From CAKSFT01 sp045603125 (GTDB lineage Bacteria > Bacillota > Clostridia > UBA1381): 64,000 nt of DNA. The stretch covers positions 1 through 64,000 of the forward strand of contig JAZULN010000036.1 of NCBI GenBank assembly GCA_045603125.1. The letters run 5' to 3'. The notes under the pieces are model-generated. The model was not told where the DNA came from. It searched no databases and was given only the letters and a program-made list of their open reading frames with translations. A program made the position numbers and the translations under genes. Below, piece by piece: positions 35,424 through 44,763 of this stretch (its first letter is position 1; each line of letters starts with the position of its first letter).

Positions 35424-35457
35424 AAATGGCGGACTATTTGGGAATAGTTCGCCATCT
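35424..35457 (-). other. Intercistronic hairpin between the BMP lipoprotein and ATPase genes
   Basis: A 13-bp stem (ATGGCGGACTATT against AATAGTTCGCCAT, one G-U pair, 3-nt loop) lies 40 bp after the lipoprotein stop and has no T-run. It probably protects the upstream mRNA so that the binding protein outnumbers the transporter. Confidence 0.65.
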
Positions 35458-35492
35458 GCATTATTTTAAAGTAATTTGAAAATTGAAATCTA

Positions 35493-36596
35493 TTATTTTT
35501 CAACTACGTTTTTGAAGTACCAGTTGATTCCGCCTGTGATTGTAGCGTCGTCAAGAGTCTTGCCTTCTTCACCAACAGTCTTGCCATCGTTTGTTTCGAT
35601 AACACCGTCAAATACGTTGAAGCCTTCGTTTGTGATACGAGCTCTTGCTTCTTCAACCTTAGCCTTCATTTCATCTGTGCAAAGTTCAGCATTTAGCTCA
35701 GTGATGTCAACAAGACCGTCATCCATGCCACCGAAGTAGTTTTCAGGCTTCCATGTGCCATCCATTGCTGCCTTTGCAGCTGCTGTGTAGTAAACGCCCC
35801 AGTTCCAGATTGTTGAAGTAAGAGTTGCCTTTGGAGCATCCTTAATCATATCTGAGTTGTAACCAACGCCCCAAACACCTGCTTTTTCAGCTTCAAGTTG
35901 TGGGTTTGGTGTGTCACAGTGTTGAGCTAAAACGTCACAGCCTTCGTTGATAAGAGCCTTTGAAGCATTTGTTTCTTCTGCAGGGTCATACCAGCTGTTT
36001 GTAACCTTAACCAATACCTTTGCATCAGGATTTACAGAATATACACCCATTGCAAATGCGTTGATACCGCCTGTTACTTCTGAGTTGTCTTTACCCATAG
36101 CAGCAACATAACCAATCTTATTAGACTTTGTCTTCATACCTGCAACGATACCTGATAAATATCTTGCTTGATAGATTCTGCCGAAGTAGTTATTCATGTT
36201 CTTGTCGTTTGACTTATAACCTGTGCCGTGTGAAAAGATTACGTCCGGATATTCTTTTGCCAATGCTTCCATTGTATCCATGTAGCCCCAGCTTGTACCG
36301 AAAATGATTTTACAGCCTTCTTCGATACATTCTCTGATAGCGATTTCGGTAGCTGATGGGTCTGTGTCGTTAACGTTGTTCTTTCTAACGATTTGAGCAT
36401 CTGTCAAACCAAGGTTCTTTTGCATTTCCTGAATACCAAGGTCGTGTGCATAGGAATAGCCTGAACCTGCAGCAGGATCGCCGATGTGGATTACACCAAC
36501 CTTAAATTCTGCCGGCTTGTCTTCACCACAGCCTGCGAAAGGTACGCATAAAGCTAAGGTTAAAACGAGTGATAAAAGTGTTGCGATTTTTTTCAT
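35493..36596 (-). CDS. BMP-family substrate-binding lipoprotein (nucleoside uptake)
   Basis: 367 residues. Type II signal peptide with lipobox FAGC (lipid cysteine C23), then a two-lobe periplasmic-binding fold of the basic membrane protein (Med/NupN/TmpC) family. It catches purine nucleosides outside the cell and hands them to the ABC complex encoded next. Start with an AGGGAGG site. It stands 60 bp after xpt and before a hairpin that separates it from the ATPase gene. The exact ligand is not readable. Confidence 0.92.
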   Translation of the reverse strand: MKKIATLLSLVLTLALCVPFAGCGEDKPAEFKVGVIHIGDPAAGSGYSYAHDLGIQEMQKNLGLTDAQIVRKNNVNDTDPSATEIAIRECIEEGCKIIFGTSWGYMDTMEALAKEYPDVIFSHGTGYKSNDKNMNNYFGRIYQARYLSGIVAGMKTKSNKIGYVAAMGKDNSEVTGGINAFAMGVYSVNPDAKVLVKVTNSWYDPAEETNASKALINEGCDVLAQHCDTPNPQLEAEKAGVWGVGYNSDMIKDAPKATLTSTIWNWGVYYTAAAKAAMDGTWKPENYFGGMDDGLVDITELNAELCTDEMKAKVEEARARITNEGFNVFDGVIETNDGKTVGEEGKTLDDATITGGINWYFKNVVEK

Positions 36597-36630
36597 TTTT
36601 GAAAAACCTCCCTAAAATATGTTTTTTATT

Positions 36631-36658
36631 ATTTTAAAGGCTTTATGCCTTTTAAAAT
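36631..36658 (-). other. Hairpin at the xpt stop
   Basis: Arms ATTTTAAAGGC and GCCTTTTAAAAT pair almost fully and overlap the xpt stop. There is no T-run, so it may be an mRNA end or pause signal rather than a full terminator. Confidence 0.4.
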
Positions 36659-37233
36659 CAATCTTTAAATATAACGCCGCCCTCAACAGACATTCCGTCG
36701 ATAATGGCTAAGGATTCTAATCTGATGCCTAAATCCCGTATTTCTTTTCCGCCTTGTTGGAATCCTTTTTCAATTACGATTCCGGCACCGGCAACAGTGG
36801 CTCCTGCATCCTTTACCAAATCAAGGAGTCCTAAGAGTGCACAGCCGTTTGCTAAAAAGTCGTCGATTATAAGTACGTGGTCATCGGGATTTAAAAAATC
36901 CTTTGATACAATTACATCGTAGACTCTACCATGGGTAAATGAGGTAACCTGGGTTTTATATACATCGCCCGATATATTTTTGGTCTGGCTCTTTTTTGCA
37001 AAAACCACAGGCACGTCAAAATACTGAGCAGTAACACAGGCAATACCGATACCTGATGCTTCAATAGTGAGGATTTTTGTGATTTTTTCGCCTTCAAACC
37101 GACGCTGGAATTCTTTGCCGATTTCGTTAAAAAGCTTGATATCCATTTGATGGTTTAAAAAACTGTCAACCTTTAAGATGTTACCCTCGCGGATAATACC
37201 CTTTTTTTGTATCATCTCTTTTAAAATTTCCAT
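36658..37233 (-). CDS. xpt: Xanthine phosphoribosyltransferase
   Basis: 191 residues, type I phosphoribosyltransferase that turns xanthine plus PRPP into XMP. The PRPP loop is VLIIDDFLANG (about 125-135), with the two acidic residues, and the N-terminal EILKEMIQ segment matches Xpt rather than Hpt. The ATG at 37233 has a GGAGG site 8 nt away; the TTG one codon upstream is too near. With the transporter downstream it forms a purine uptake and salvage unit. Two promoters and a 230-nt leader precede it. Confidence 0.92.
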   Translation of the reverse strand: MEILKEMIQKKGIIREGNILKVDSFLNHQMDIKLFNEIGKEFQRRFEGEKITKILTIEASGIGIACVTAQYFDVPVVFAKKSQTKNISGDVYKTQVTSFTHGRVYDVIVSKDFLNPDDHVLIIDDFLANGCALLGLLDLVKDAGATVAGAGIVIEKGFQQGGKEIRDLGIRLESLAIIDGMSVEGGVIFKD

Positions 37234-37271
37234 CAAAAATGCCTCCTATAAGCTATCTAAAATACACAAAT

Positions 37272-37300
37272 ATAATATTACAAAATCTGCTGTTTTTCAA
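37272..37300 (-). promoter_or_regulatory. Proximal promoter of xpt
   Basis: TTGAAA (37295-37300, minus strand), 17 bp, TATTAT, about 40 bp before the xpt ATG. Confidence 0.5.
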
Positions 37301-37462
37301 CATTATTCCCTAAATTTTAGTAAGAACGTGTGGTTTTTTAGTCAATAAGTACAAAAACCAATTATTTTCAAATTGCAGATTTGACATAATGCCAAAACTT
37401 CTGAATTTATAAAAAATCCTACGGGTCAAAGCGAAAAATTATTATTAAATTCAGATATTGGT

Positions 37463-37491
37463 ATTATAGCAAAAAAACTGCAAAAAAGCAA
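37463..37491 (-). promoter_or_regulatory. Distal promoter of xpt
   Basis: TTGCTT (37486-37491, minus strand), 17 bp, TATAAT (37463-37468). It gives a leader of about 225 nt. Confidence 0.55.
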
Positions 37492-37512
37492 GAAAAACAT
37501 TGGCGTTTTAAC

Positions 37513-37541
37513 TTGTAATTTCGGAAAAAATATGATAAAAT
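37513..37541 (+). promoter_or_regulatory. Promoter of the histidine phosphatase-miaB-mutSL cluster
   Basis: TTGTAA, 17 bp, TAAAAT, about 60 bp before the start at 37601. Confidence 0.55.
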
Positions 37542-37600
37542 AAATTTATATTGAAAAATTTTAGAAAAGTAAGAGGAATTTAAACTAAGGAGCAAAAAAT

Positions 37601-38308
37601 ATGCTGTTTTTTTATATAAGACATGGAGACCCAATATATGACCCTGATTCCTTGACGGCTCTTGGGGAAAAACAGGCAGAAGCCCTGGCAAAGCGACTTG
37701 CCGCCTATGGTATCGATAAAGTTTATGCATCTTCGTCTGGTCGGGCTATGAAAACCGCCAAGCCTACCTGTGATTTAATAAAAAAAGAGATGGAAATTAA
37801 GGATTTTGCCAATGAATCCTATACATGGGGAGAGTTTAGTATAGAAAAAAACGGCAACAGAATCTGGATGTTTCAGGATGAGGAAACAAGAAGAATTTTT
37901 GCTGATGATAAAATGCTGGCTTTGGGACATAATTGGTATGAATATGAGGGGATGTCGGCATATAAAAAAGGTGTTGAGAGAATTTCAAAAGAAACCACGG
38001 AATTTTTAAAAGAGTTAGGATATGAGAAAATTGGGAACACCGGTAAATATAGGGTTATAAAATCCAATAATGAAAGGGTTGCGTTTTTTGCCCATCAGGG
38101 GTTTGGACTTTTGTTTTTAAGCGAAATTCTTGGAATTCCATATCCCTTATTTATTAGCAGGTTCGATATGTGTCATACCGGCATGACGGTGATTGATTTT
38201 CAGGAATCGGATGGATTTTCGGTGCCGATGGTATTGACCTTATCTTCTGATTCGCATATATACCGTGAAGGGTTACCTACAAAATATAATAACGAAATAT
38301 ATTTTTAA
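37601..38308 (+). CDS. Histidine phosphatase superfamily protein (phosphoglycerate-mutase-like)
   Basis: 235 residues. The catalytic RHG motif is at residues 7-9 and the second histidine is in the AHQGFG segment near residue 167. The arginine pair of the phosphate pocket (SSSGRAMKTA) is near 48. The substrate is unknown: the family covers sugar-phosphate, cobalamin and protein phosphatases, and no neighbour narrows this. AAGGAG site. The next gene, miaB, starts 22 bp later. Confidence 0.85.
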   Translation: MLFFYIRHGDPIYDPDSLTALGEKQAEALAKRLAAYGIDKVYASSSGRAMKTAKPTCDLIKKEMEIKDFANESYTWGEFSIEKNGNRIWMFQDEETRRIFADDKMLALGHNWYEYEGMSAYKKGVERISKETTEFLKELGYEKIGNTGKYRVIKSNNERVAFFAHQGFGLLFLSEILGIPYPLFISRFDMCHTGMTVIDFQESDGFSVPMVLTLSSDSHIYREGLPTKYNNEIYF

Positions 38309-38330
38309 AGACACAAAGTTCGGAGGGAAT

Positions 38331-39755
38331 ATGGCAAAATATATAGATAAAGCGGAAATTTCAGAACAAAAAGAATATATAAAAAAGATAAAAGCGTATA
38401 CCGAGAGCTTTAAGAGGGAGAAGGGACGTTCGCCCCTGGCTAACACCGAAACCTACGGTTGTCAGCAAAATGAAAACGATACCGAAAGGATTCGCGGAGT
38501 CCTATATGAGGCAGGTTTTGAATTTTGCGATTCGGCGGAGGATGCGGATTTAGTGATATATAACACCTGTGCTGTCCGGGAAAACGCAGAACAAAAGGTG
38601 TTTGGTAGAATCGGAATTCTGAAGCACATAAAAGAATCACGCCCTGATATGATTATCGGACTTTGCGGGTGTATGGTTCAGCAGGAGCATATTACAAAAA
38701 AGATAAAAAAGCTCCATAACCACATTGATTTGATTTTCGGAACTCACGCTCTTTATAAGTTGCCTGAGCTTTTATATGGGGTAATAAAAACCCGAAAGTC
38801 GATGGTTATGATACCCGATTCTGATGGAGCGATTGCTGAGGATATGCCGATTTTGAGAGATTTAAAAGACAAGGCTTGGGTGTCTATTATGTATGGCTGC
38901 AATAATTTTTGTTCATACTGTATAGTGCCGTATGTACGGGGAAGAGAGCGAAGCCGAAAGCCGGATGCGATAATTTCCGAGATTAAAGAGTTGGTGGCAA
39001 AAGGTTGCACCGAGATTTCACTTTTAGGGCAGAATGTAAATTCCTACGGCAAGGATTTAGAGGAAGACGTTGACTTTTCAGATCTTTTGAAAATGGTAAA
39101 TGAAATAGAGGGCGTAAAGCGGATAAGATTTATGACATCACACCCAAAGGATTTTGGCGATAAGCTAATCGATACAATGGCCCAGTGCGATAAGGTATGT
39201 CATCAGTTGCATCTTCCGTTTCAGGCAGGGTCTGATAAGGTGTTAGCTGATATGAACCGCCGCTATACAAAAGGGGATTATCTTAAAAAGATTGAAAAAG
39301 TCAAGGCGAGGATTCCTGATATATCCTTGTCAACCGACGTTATTGTGGGATTCCCCACCGAAACAAACGAGGATTTTTTGGAAACCTTGGATGTATTAAG
39401 AAAAGTTGAATATGATAACATTTTTTCGTTTATCTATTCAAGGCGTGAGGGGACTCCTGCGGCTCGAATGGATTTTGTCTTAACCGAGGAAGAAATCCAC
39501 CAAAACTTCAATAAGCTTTTAGAGGTTCAAAACGAGATTTCCTTAAAGAAAAATAAAGGATATCTTGGAACCATCCAGACAGTTTTGGTAGACGGGGTAA
39601 GTAAAAATAACTCCGAAATGTTAACCGGTAGAACCGAGTCGGCAAAGGCGGTTAATTTTAAGGGCGACCAAGCCTTAAAAGGAAAATATGTAAAGGTGAA
39701 AATTACCGAGGCACATACATGGAGCCTAAACGGTGAAATAGTAGAGGAGAACTAA
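38331..39755 (+). CDS. miaB: tRNA-2-methylthio-N6-dimethylallyladenosine synthase MiaB
   Basis: 474 residues, a radical-SAM methylthiotransferase that adds the ms2 group to i6A37 in tRNA. It has an N-terminal UPF0004 domain with the three cluster cysteines (TYGCQQN, NTCAVRE, GLCGCM), the radical-SAM motif at C190, C194 and C197 (CNNFCSYC), and a C-terminal TRAM domain. I start it at the ATG at 38331 with a CGGAGGG site; an upstream in-frame GTG overlaps the preceding gene and has no such site. miaA, which makes its substrate base, lies four genes on. Confidence 0.96.
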   Translation: MAKYIDKAEISEQKEYIKKIKAYTESFKREKGRSPLANTETYGCQQNENDTERIRGVLYEAGFEFCDSAEDADLVIYNTCAVRENAEQKVFGRIGILKHIKESRPDMIIGLCGCMVQQEHITKKIKKLHNHIDLIFGTHALYKLPELLYGVIKTRKSMVMIPDSDGAIAEDMPILRDLKDKAWVSIMYGCNNFCSYCIVPYVRGRERSRKPDAIISEIKELVAKGCTEISLLGQNVNSYGKDLEEDVDFSDLLKMVNEIEGVKRIRFMTSHPKDFGDKLIDTMAQCDKVCHQLHLPFQAGSDKVLADMNRRYTKGDYLKKIEKVKARIPDISLSTDVIVGFPTETNEDFLETLDVLRKVEYDNIFSFIYSRREGTPAARMDFVLTEEEIHQNFNKLLEVQNEISLKKNKGYLGTIQTVLVDGVSKNNSEMLTGRTESAKAVNFKGDQALKGKYVKVKITEAHTWSLNGEIVEEN

Positions 39756-39792
39756 ATCGTAAAACCTCACAGAAAGAAGAAGGAGAATTAAA

Positions 39793-40170
39793 ATGGATAT
39801 TTTTGAAAAAACAAGAGAACTTGGTGAAATGATAGAAAATTCTGAGGAAATGAAAAGACTAAAGATTGCAGAAGGTCTTCAGGCAGAAGACGAAAAAGCT
39901 CAGAAATTATTTGGTGAGTTTAACTTAAAGAGAATGAACCTTGCCAAAGATTTAGAGGAAGGAAAAATCGGTCAGGAAGAGGCTATCAGAAAAAATAGCG
40001 AAGCCTTTAACGAGATGATGGAAAAAAGCGAGCTTATAAAAAATTATATCGATGCAAAAAAAGAGTTTGACCTGATGATTTCAAAAATCAACGGAATTCT
40101 AAACTATTATATAACAGGCCAGGAACCGAGTTGCACACATAATTGCAGCACCTGTTCGGGATGCCACTAA
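39793..40170 (+). CDS. YlbF/YmcA (RicF/RicA)-family protein with a C-terminal cysteine cluster
   Basis: 125 residues, nearly all helical, of the YlbF/YmcA family. In Bacillus subtilis these proteins form the Ric (Y) complex with YaaT, carry iron-sulfur clusters and steer RNase Y mRNA processing. The last dozen residues hold C-x3-C-x2-C-x2-C, a likely cluster ligand set. In B. subtilis miaB (ymcB) is followed by ymcA (ricA) and then mutS-mutL, the same order as here. Synteny therefore suggests RicA, while the terminal cysteine tail resembles RicF. AAGGAG site. Confidence 0.85.
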   Translation: MDIFEKTRELGEMIENSEEMKRLKIAEGLQAEDEKAQKLFGEFNLKRMNLAKDLEEGKIGQEEAIRKNSEAFNEMMEKSELIKNYIDAKKEFDLMISKINGILNYYITGQEPSCTHNCSTCSGCH

Positions 40171-40190
40171 TAAATTTTTAAGGTGAAAAA

Positions 40191-42797
40191 ATGATGGAAA
40201 TAGATAGAGATAAACTGTCTGAAATGATGAAAAATTATTTCAGGACAAAGGATGAATATGAAGACTGCATCTTATTTTACCGTCTAGGTGATTTTTATGA
40301 GATGTTTTTTGACGATGCCCTGACAGCATCAAGAGAACTTGAAATCACTTTAACGGGCAGGGCGTGCGGACTTCCTGAGCGAGCCCCTATGTGCGGTGTG
40401 CCTTTTCACAGTGCCAATGTCTATATAGCAAAGCTGGTGGAAAAGGGGTATAAGGTGGCAATATGTGAGCAGACCGAAAACCCGAAAGAGGCAAAAGGCT
40501 TAGTTAAAAGAGAGGTTGTAAGAATCATAACCCCCGGCACCGTTATGGAGGAGGGGTTATTAGACGAGAAGAAAAATAACTACCTTGGCGTAGTTTTCAG
40601 AGGAAATGACACCTTCGGCATTGCCTTTGCCGACATTTCAACAGGTGAGATTTACTCAACCGAGGCAATGGGTTTTGACGGAGTGGTAAATGAGATTGCA
40701 AGATATTCACCCTCCGAGATTATCTTAAACGAAGAAGCCTCGGAAATCCTTGCAGATTACATATCTGGAAGATTTAATCTGGCATCGCAAAAGGGAAAGC
40801 CTGAGCTTTTTGATGGATATTTAAAGGTAGAAAAACTCTGTAATCAGTTTAAGACAAAATCACTTGAAGATATCGGAATCCGACCTGAGAGTAACATGGC
40901 GTCGGCACTTTATGGCCTTATATGCTATCTTGAGGATACCCAGAAGGGAAATGTTAATTACATGGACACCTTAGAGATTTACGGTGTCAATGAGTTTATG
41001 GATATAGATATTTCCACAAGACGAAATCTTGAAATTACTGAAACCATGAGAGAGAAGCTTAAAAAAGGTTCGCTTTTGTGGGTTTTGGATAAGACCAAGA
41101 CATCTATGGGTGCAAGAAAGCTTAAGCAATGGCTTGAAAAACCGCTTGTGAACCCTTTAGAAATCAATAAGCGTCTTTACTCGGTAGACGAGCTTTATCA
41201 AAATAGAATTTTAGCAGACGATTTAGCAGAAATTATGTCGGGAATTTACGATATTTCAAGAATTTGCGGCAGAATCTCGCTATTTACGGTAAACCCGAGG
41301 GATTTGGTGGCACTAGCATCGTCTTTAGATAAATTGCCCGAGTTTTACTCTGAACTTTCCAAGGCAAAATCTCCGATTTTGTCAGAGCTTTATAATAAGC
41401 GGGATTTAATGGAGGATATCTGTAGCCTCTTAAAGGCGTCCATTGACGAGAATACCCCAATCTCGATAAAAGACGGCGGTGTTATAAAAGACGGATTTAG
41501 TGAAGAAATCGACCAGCTTCGTTCTGCTATGAAAAACGGCAAGAGCTGGATTGCCAAAGAAGAGATTGTAGAGCGTGAAAGAACGGGAATTAAGAATTTA
41601 AAGATTCAGTATAATAAGGTTTTCGGATATTTTATTGAGGTTACAAAATCCAACCTAAAAGATGTTCCCGATGACTACATAAGAAAGCAGACCTTGACAA
41701 ACTGCGAAAGATTTATTACTCCGAAGTTAAAAGAGCTTGAGGAGGTAATCCTTGGTGCATCTGAAAAAGTTATCGATTTAGAACAGAAGATTTTTGAAGA
41801 AATAAGAAGAAAAGTCGCAAATGAACTTGACCGCTTAAAACGGGTGTGCGATGCAATTTCTGTTACCGATACTCTATATTCCTTGTCCGAGGTTGCCTAT
41901 AAAAATCACTATACTATGCCGGTTGTAAACGACAAGGGCAAGATTTATATTGAAAACGGCAGACATCCGGTGGTTGAGAAGATGTTATCAAATAATATCT
42001 TTGTGCCAAACAATGCCACATTAAATAAAGATGAAGACAGAATGTTAATTATCACAGGCCCTAATATGGCGGGTAAGTCTACCTATATGCGTCAGGTGGC
42101 GGTGATTACCCTTATGGCACAGGTGGGAAGCTTTGTCCCTGCCGACAGTGCACAGATTGGCGTTTGTGATAAGATATTTACAAGAGTTGGTGCATCAGAC
42201 GATATCTCGGCAGGACAAAGTACATTTATGCTTGAGATGACCGAAGTTGCAAATATTTTAAAAAATGCCACCTCAAATTCGCTTGTTATTTTAGACGAAA
42301 TTGGTAGAGGCACATCAACCTTTGACGGACTCTCTATCGCCTGGGCGGTGGCAGAGTATATGCATGATAAAAAGAAAATTGGTGCAAAGACACTCTTTGC
42401 AACCCACTACCATGAGTTATCCGAGCTTGAAGGGAAGCTTGATGGCGTTAAGAACTACCGCATTGCAGTAAAAAAACGCGGTGATGATATCACCTTTTTA
42501 AGAAAAATCGTAAGAGGCGGTGCGGACGAAAGTTACGGTATCGAAGTTGCAGCTTTAGCCGGTGTGCCAAATAAGGTTATAAAAAGGGCAAAGGAAATCT
42601 TATCAGATATCCTGTCGGGTGAGGTAAAAACTAGCATCCCTCAGGAAAGACTTGAGCCAAAAGACCAGATGGGTTTATTTGATATTGCGGCATCTGAGAT
42701 TTTAGAGGAGTTAAAGATGATAGACGCAACAACCTTTACTCCAATCGAGGCTTTGAATAAGCTATATGAACTAACCAAAAAAGCAAAAGAATTTTAG
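40191..42797 (+). CDS. mutS: DNA mismatch repair protein MutS
   Basis: 868 residues. The N-terminal mismatch-binding domain has the FYEMF motif near residue 38; then connector, lever and clamp domains; the ATPase has Walker A GPNMAGKST near residue 625 and DEIGRGTSTFDG near 703. It finds mispairs and small loops. Two ATG codons in a row (40191, 40194) could start it; the AGGTG site suits the second slightly better. Directly followed by mutL. Confidence 0.97.
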   Translation: MMEIDRDKLSEMMKNYFRTKDEYEDCILFYRLGDFYEMFFDDALTASRELEITLTGRACGLPERAPMCGVPFHSANVYIAKLVEKGYKVAICEQTENPKEAKGLVKREVVRIITPGTVMEEGLLDEKKNNYLGVVFRGNDTFGIAFADISTGEIYSTEAMGFDGVVNEIARYSPSEIILNEEASEILADYISGRFNLASQKGKPELFDGYLKVEKLCNQFKTKSLEDIGIRPESNMASALYGLICYLEDTQKGNVNYMDTLEIYGVNEFMDIDISTRRNLEITETMREKLKKGSLLWVLDKTKTSMGARKLKQWLEKPLVNPLEINKRLYSVDELYQNRILADDLAEIMSGIYDISRICGRISLFTVNPRDLVALASSLDKLPEFYSELSKAKSPILSELYNKRDLMEDICSLLKASIDENTPISIKDGGVIKDGFSEEIDQLRSAMKNGKSWIAKEEIVERERTGIKNLKIQYNKVFGYFIEVTKSNLKDVPDDYIRKQTLTNCERFITPKLKELEEVILGASEKVIDLEQKIFEEIRRKVANELDRLKRVCDAISVTDTLYSLSEVAYKNHYTMPVVNDKGKIYIENGRHPVVEKMLSNNIFVPNNATLNKDEDRMLIITGPNMAGKSTYMRQVAVITLMAQVGSFVPADSAQIGVCDKIFTRVGASDDISAGQSTFMLEMTEVANILKNATSNSLVILDEIGRGTSTFDGLSIAWAVAEYMHDKKKIGAKTLFATHYHELSELEGKLDGVKNYRIAVKKRGDDITFLRKIVRGGADESYGIEVAALAGVPNKVIKRAKEILSDILSGEVKTSIPQERLEPKDQMGLFDIAASEILEELKMIDATTFTPIEALNKLYELTKKAKEF

Positions 42798-42811
42798 GAG
42801 GTGAGAAGACT

Positions 42812-44755
42812 TTGGGTATTATAAACCGACTTTCACGGGATGTATATGATAAAATTGCCGCCGGTGAGGTGGTAGAAAGACCGGCATCGGTCATAAAAGA
42901 GCTTGTGGAAAACAGCATTGATGCGGGGGCTGATAAGATAACCGTTGAGATTAAAAATGGCGGAAGCATCTATATGAGCGTTACCGATAACGGTTCGGGT
43001 ATGACAAAAGAGGATGCTGAAGCATCGTTTCTTCGTCATGCAACAAGTAAGATTTCGACTGCTGAGGACCTTGATAAGATTATGACTATGGGCTTTCGTG
43101 GTGAGGCACTATCAAGTATTGGTGCGGTATCCGAGGTCGACCTCTTTACGAAAAAAAGGGACGAGGCAACAGGAACCCATGTTATATGTGCAGGCGGTGA
43201 AATTCGCTCTGTTTCGGAGGTGGGAACCCCTGACGGCACTATATTTATTGTGAAAAATCTGTTTTATAACGTACCGGCAAGACTGAAGTTTTTGAAAAAA
43301 GATGCGACTGAGGCTGCCTATATTGCAAATATTATGACCCGGTTTATTCTGTCGCATCCGGAGATCTCATTTAAGCTTATTAATAATGGGAAAGAACAGC
43401 TTTTCTCACCGGGGGATAACAGCATTGTAAACGCAATCTATAGTGTTTATGGCAAAAATTACGCAAAATCGGCCATTGAGTTTTCAGAGGATTTTGGGTC
43501 GGTTAAGGTTTATGGTGCAATAGGAAAAAGCGACACTGTAAGACCGAACAAAGACTATCAGAGCTTTTTTATCAATAAACGATATGTAAAGAGCCCACTT
43601 GTGTGGCGAGCTATTGAGGAAGCATATAAAAATCAGGTAATGATCGGAAAATTTCCGATGGCTGTAATAAATGTTTCCATTAACCCGTCGGATATCGATA
43701 TAAACGTTCACCCAACCAAAATGGAAGTGAAATTTTCCGATGAGGCTACAGTTTATAGATCAATATACCATAGCATTAAAAATGCACTTTATTCAACATT
43801 GAATATCCCCGAGATTAAAGCTCCCGAGGAGATACCCCCAAAGACATCTGAAATTTTTGAGAAAAAAACAGAACCTACCCTTGAAAAAAGGGAAGAATTC
43901 ACCTCTCAAAAGAGGGAGGAAAATCTCTTTTTAAATGAAGAAAGAGTCACATTCCAGCGGGCTAAAAAGCCTCAGGAGAGGGAATACTTTTATAACACCG
44001 AAAGAAGCAACGACTTTTTCTTAAAAAAGCAACAGGAGATTACCGAAAAAAGGGCGACCCCCACATTTAATCAGGAGATTGAAAGAATGCTGGGAGGTCA
44101 AAGTGAGCCTTTTAAAAAACCGGAAAAGGCGGAAGAAAGGCAAGAACACCTCCTCTACACAGAAGAAGAGAAAAAGGTACGTGAGATTCGGGTTGTCGGT
44201 CAGGTTTTTGACACATATATAATTGTTGAATCGGAAGGCGAGATGTTGATAATTGATCAGCATGCTGCCCACGAACGTCTGATGTATGAAAAACTAAAAG
44301 AGGATATCAGGGAGAAAAAGGTGGCATCCCAGGGGATTTTAGTGCCGGTTGTGGTGAGCCTAAATCCTATTGAGTATGCAGCATATAAGGAATATTCCCA
44401 GTATATCTTGGAAATGGGTTTTGAAACCGAGGATTTTGGCGATAATTCTATTGTAATCCGCTCAACTCCATATGACCTTGACTCGGGCGAGCTTGAGCAA
44501 CTTATGATTGATATTATAAATCAGTTTTCTGAAAATAAGGCAGAAATCATAACCGAAAAACAGGATAGACTCCTATATACCATAGCCTGCAAGGCGGCGG
44601 TCAAGGCAAATCACACTCTGTCCGCTCTTGAACAGAAGGAACTGGCAGAAAAGGTGCTTGATTTTAATAATATAAACACCTGTCCTCACGGCAGACCCAT
44701 TACCATTTCTATGAGCAAAAAGGAAATGGAAAAACTCTTTAAAAGAATCGTTTAG
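42812..44755 (+). CDS. mutL: DNA mismatch repair protein MutL with endonuclease motif
   Basis: 647 residues. GHKL ATPase N-terminus (IAAGEVVERPASVIKELVEN, then DNGSGM), a long charged linker (about 340-460) rich in glutamate and lysine, and a C-terminal dimerisation domain with the metal motif DQHAAHE at residue 482 onward. That motif marks a nicking MutL, as expected for a bacterium without MutH. Start is TTG with a perfect AGGAGGTG site. Two CPHG-type metal ligands near the end (TCPHGRP) complete the active site. Confidence 0.97.
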   Translation: MGIINRLSRDVYDKIAAGEVVERPASVIKELVENSIDAGADKITVEIKNGGSIYMSVTDNGSGMTKEDAEASFLRHATSKISTAEDLDKIMTMGFRGEALSSIGAVSEVDLFTKKRDEATGTHVICAGGEIRSVSEVGTPDGTIFIVKNLFYNVPARLKFLKKDATEAAYIANIMTRFILSHPEISFKLINNGKEQLFSPGDNSIVNAIYSVYGKNYAKSAIEFSEDFGSVKVYGAIGKSDTVRPNKDYQSFFINKRYVKSPLVWRAIEEAYKNQVMIGKFPMAVINVSINPSDIDINVHPTKMEVKFSDEATVYRSIYHSIKNALYSTLNIPEIKAPEEIPPKTSEIFEKKTEPTLEKREEFTSQKREENLFLNEERVTFQRAKKPQEREYFYNTERSNDFFLKKQQEITEKRATPTFNQEIERMLGGQSEPFKKPEKAEERQEHLLYTEEEKKVREIRVVGQVFDTYIIVESEGEMLIIDQHAAHERLMYEKLKEDIREKKVASQGILVPVVVSLNPIEYAAYKEYSQYILEMGFETEDFGDNSIVIRSTPYDLDSGELEQLMIDIINQFSENKAEIITEKQDRLLYTIACKAAVKANHTLSALEQKELAEKVLDFNNINTCPHGRPITISMSKKEMEKLFKRIV

Positions 44756-44763
44756 GAGGGTAT

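Larger units (their letters stand above)
37234..37600. other. Divergent intergenic region between xpt and the histidine phosphatase gene
   Basis: 367 bp with no coding sequence. It holds two promoters facing xpt (37272-37300 and 37463-37491), one facing right (37513-37541), and about 160 nt between the two xpt promoters that would be an untranslated leader. In that leader TTTGAC and GTCAAA can pair around a 47-nt interior, and a GGTTTTT/AAAAACC hairpin occurs further down. I looked for purine-riboswitch core sequences and did not find them. Confidence 0.6.

Noticed and set aside
37234..37480. Purine riboswitch before xpt
   Set aside because: The conserved core segments of the purine aptamer were not found on the minus strand; reported instead as an unexplained leader.
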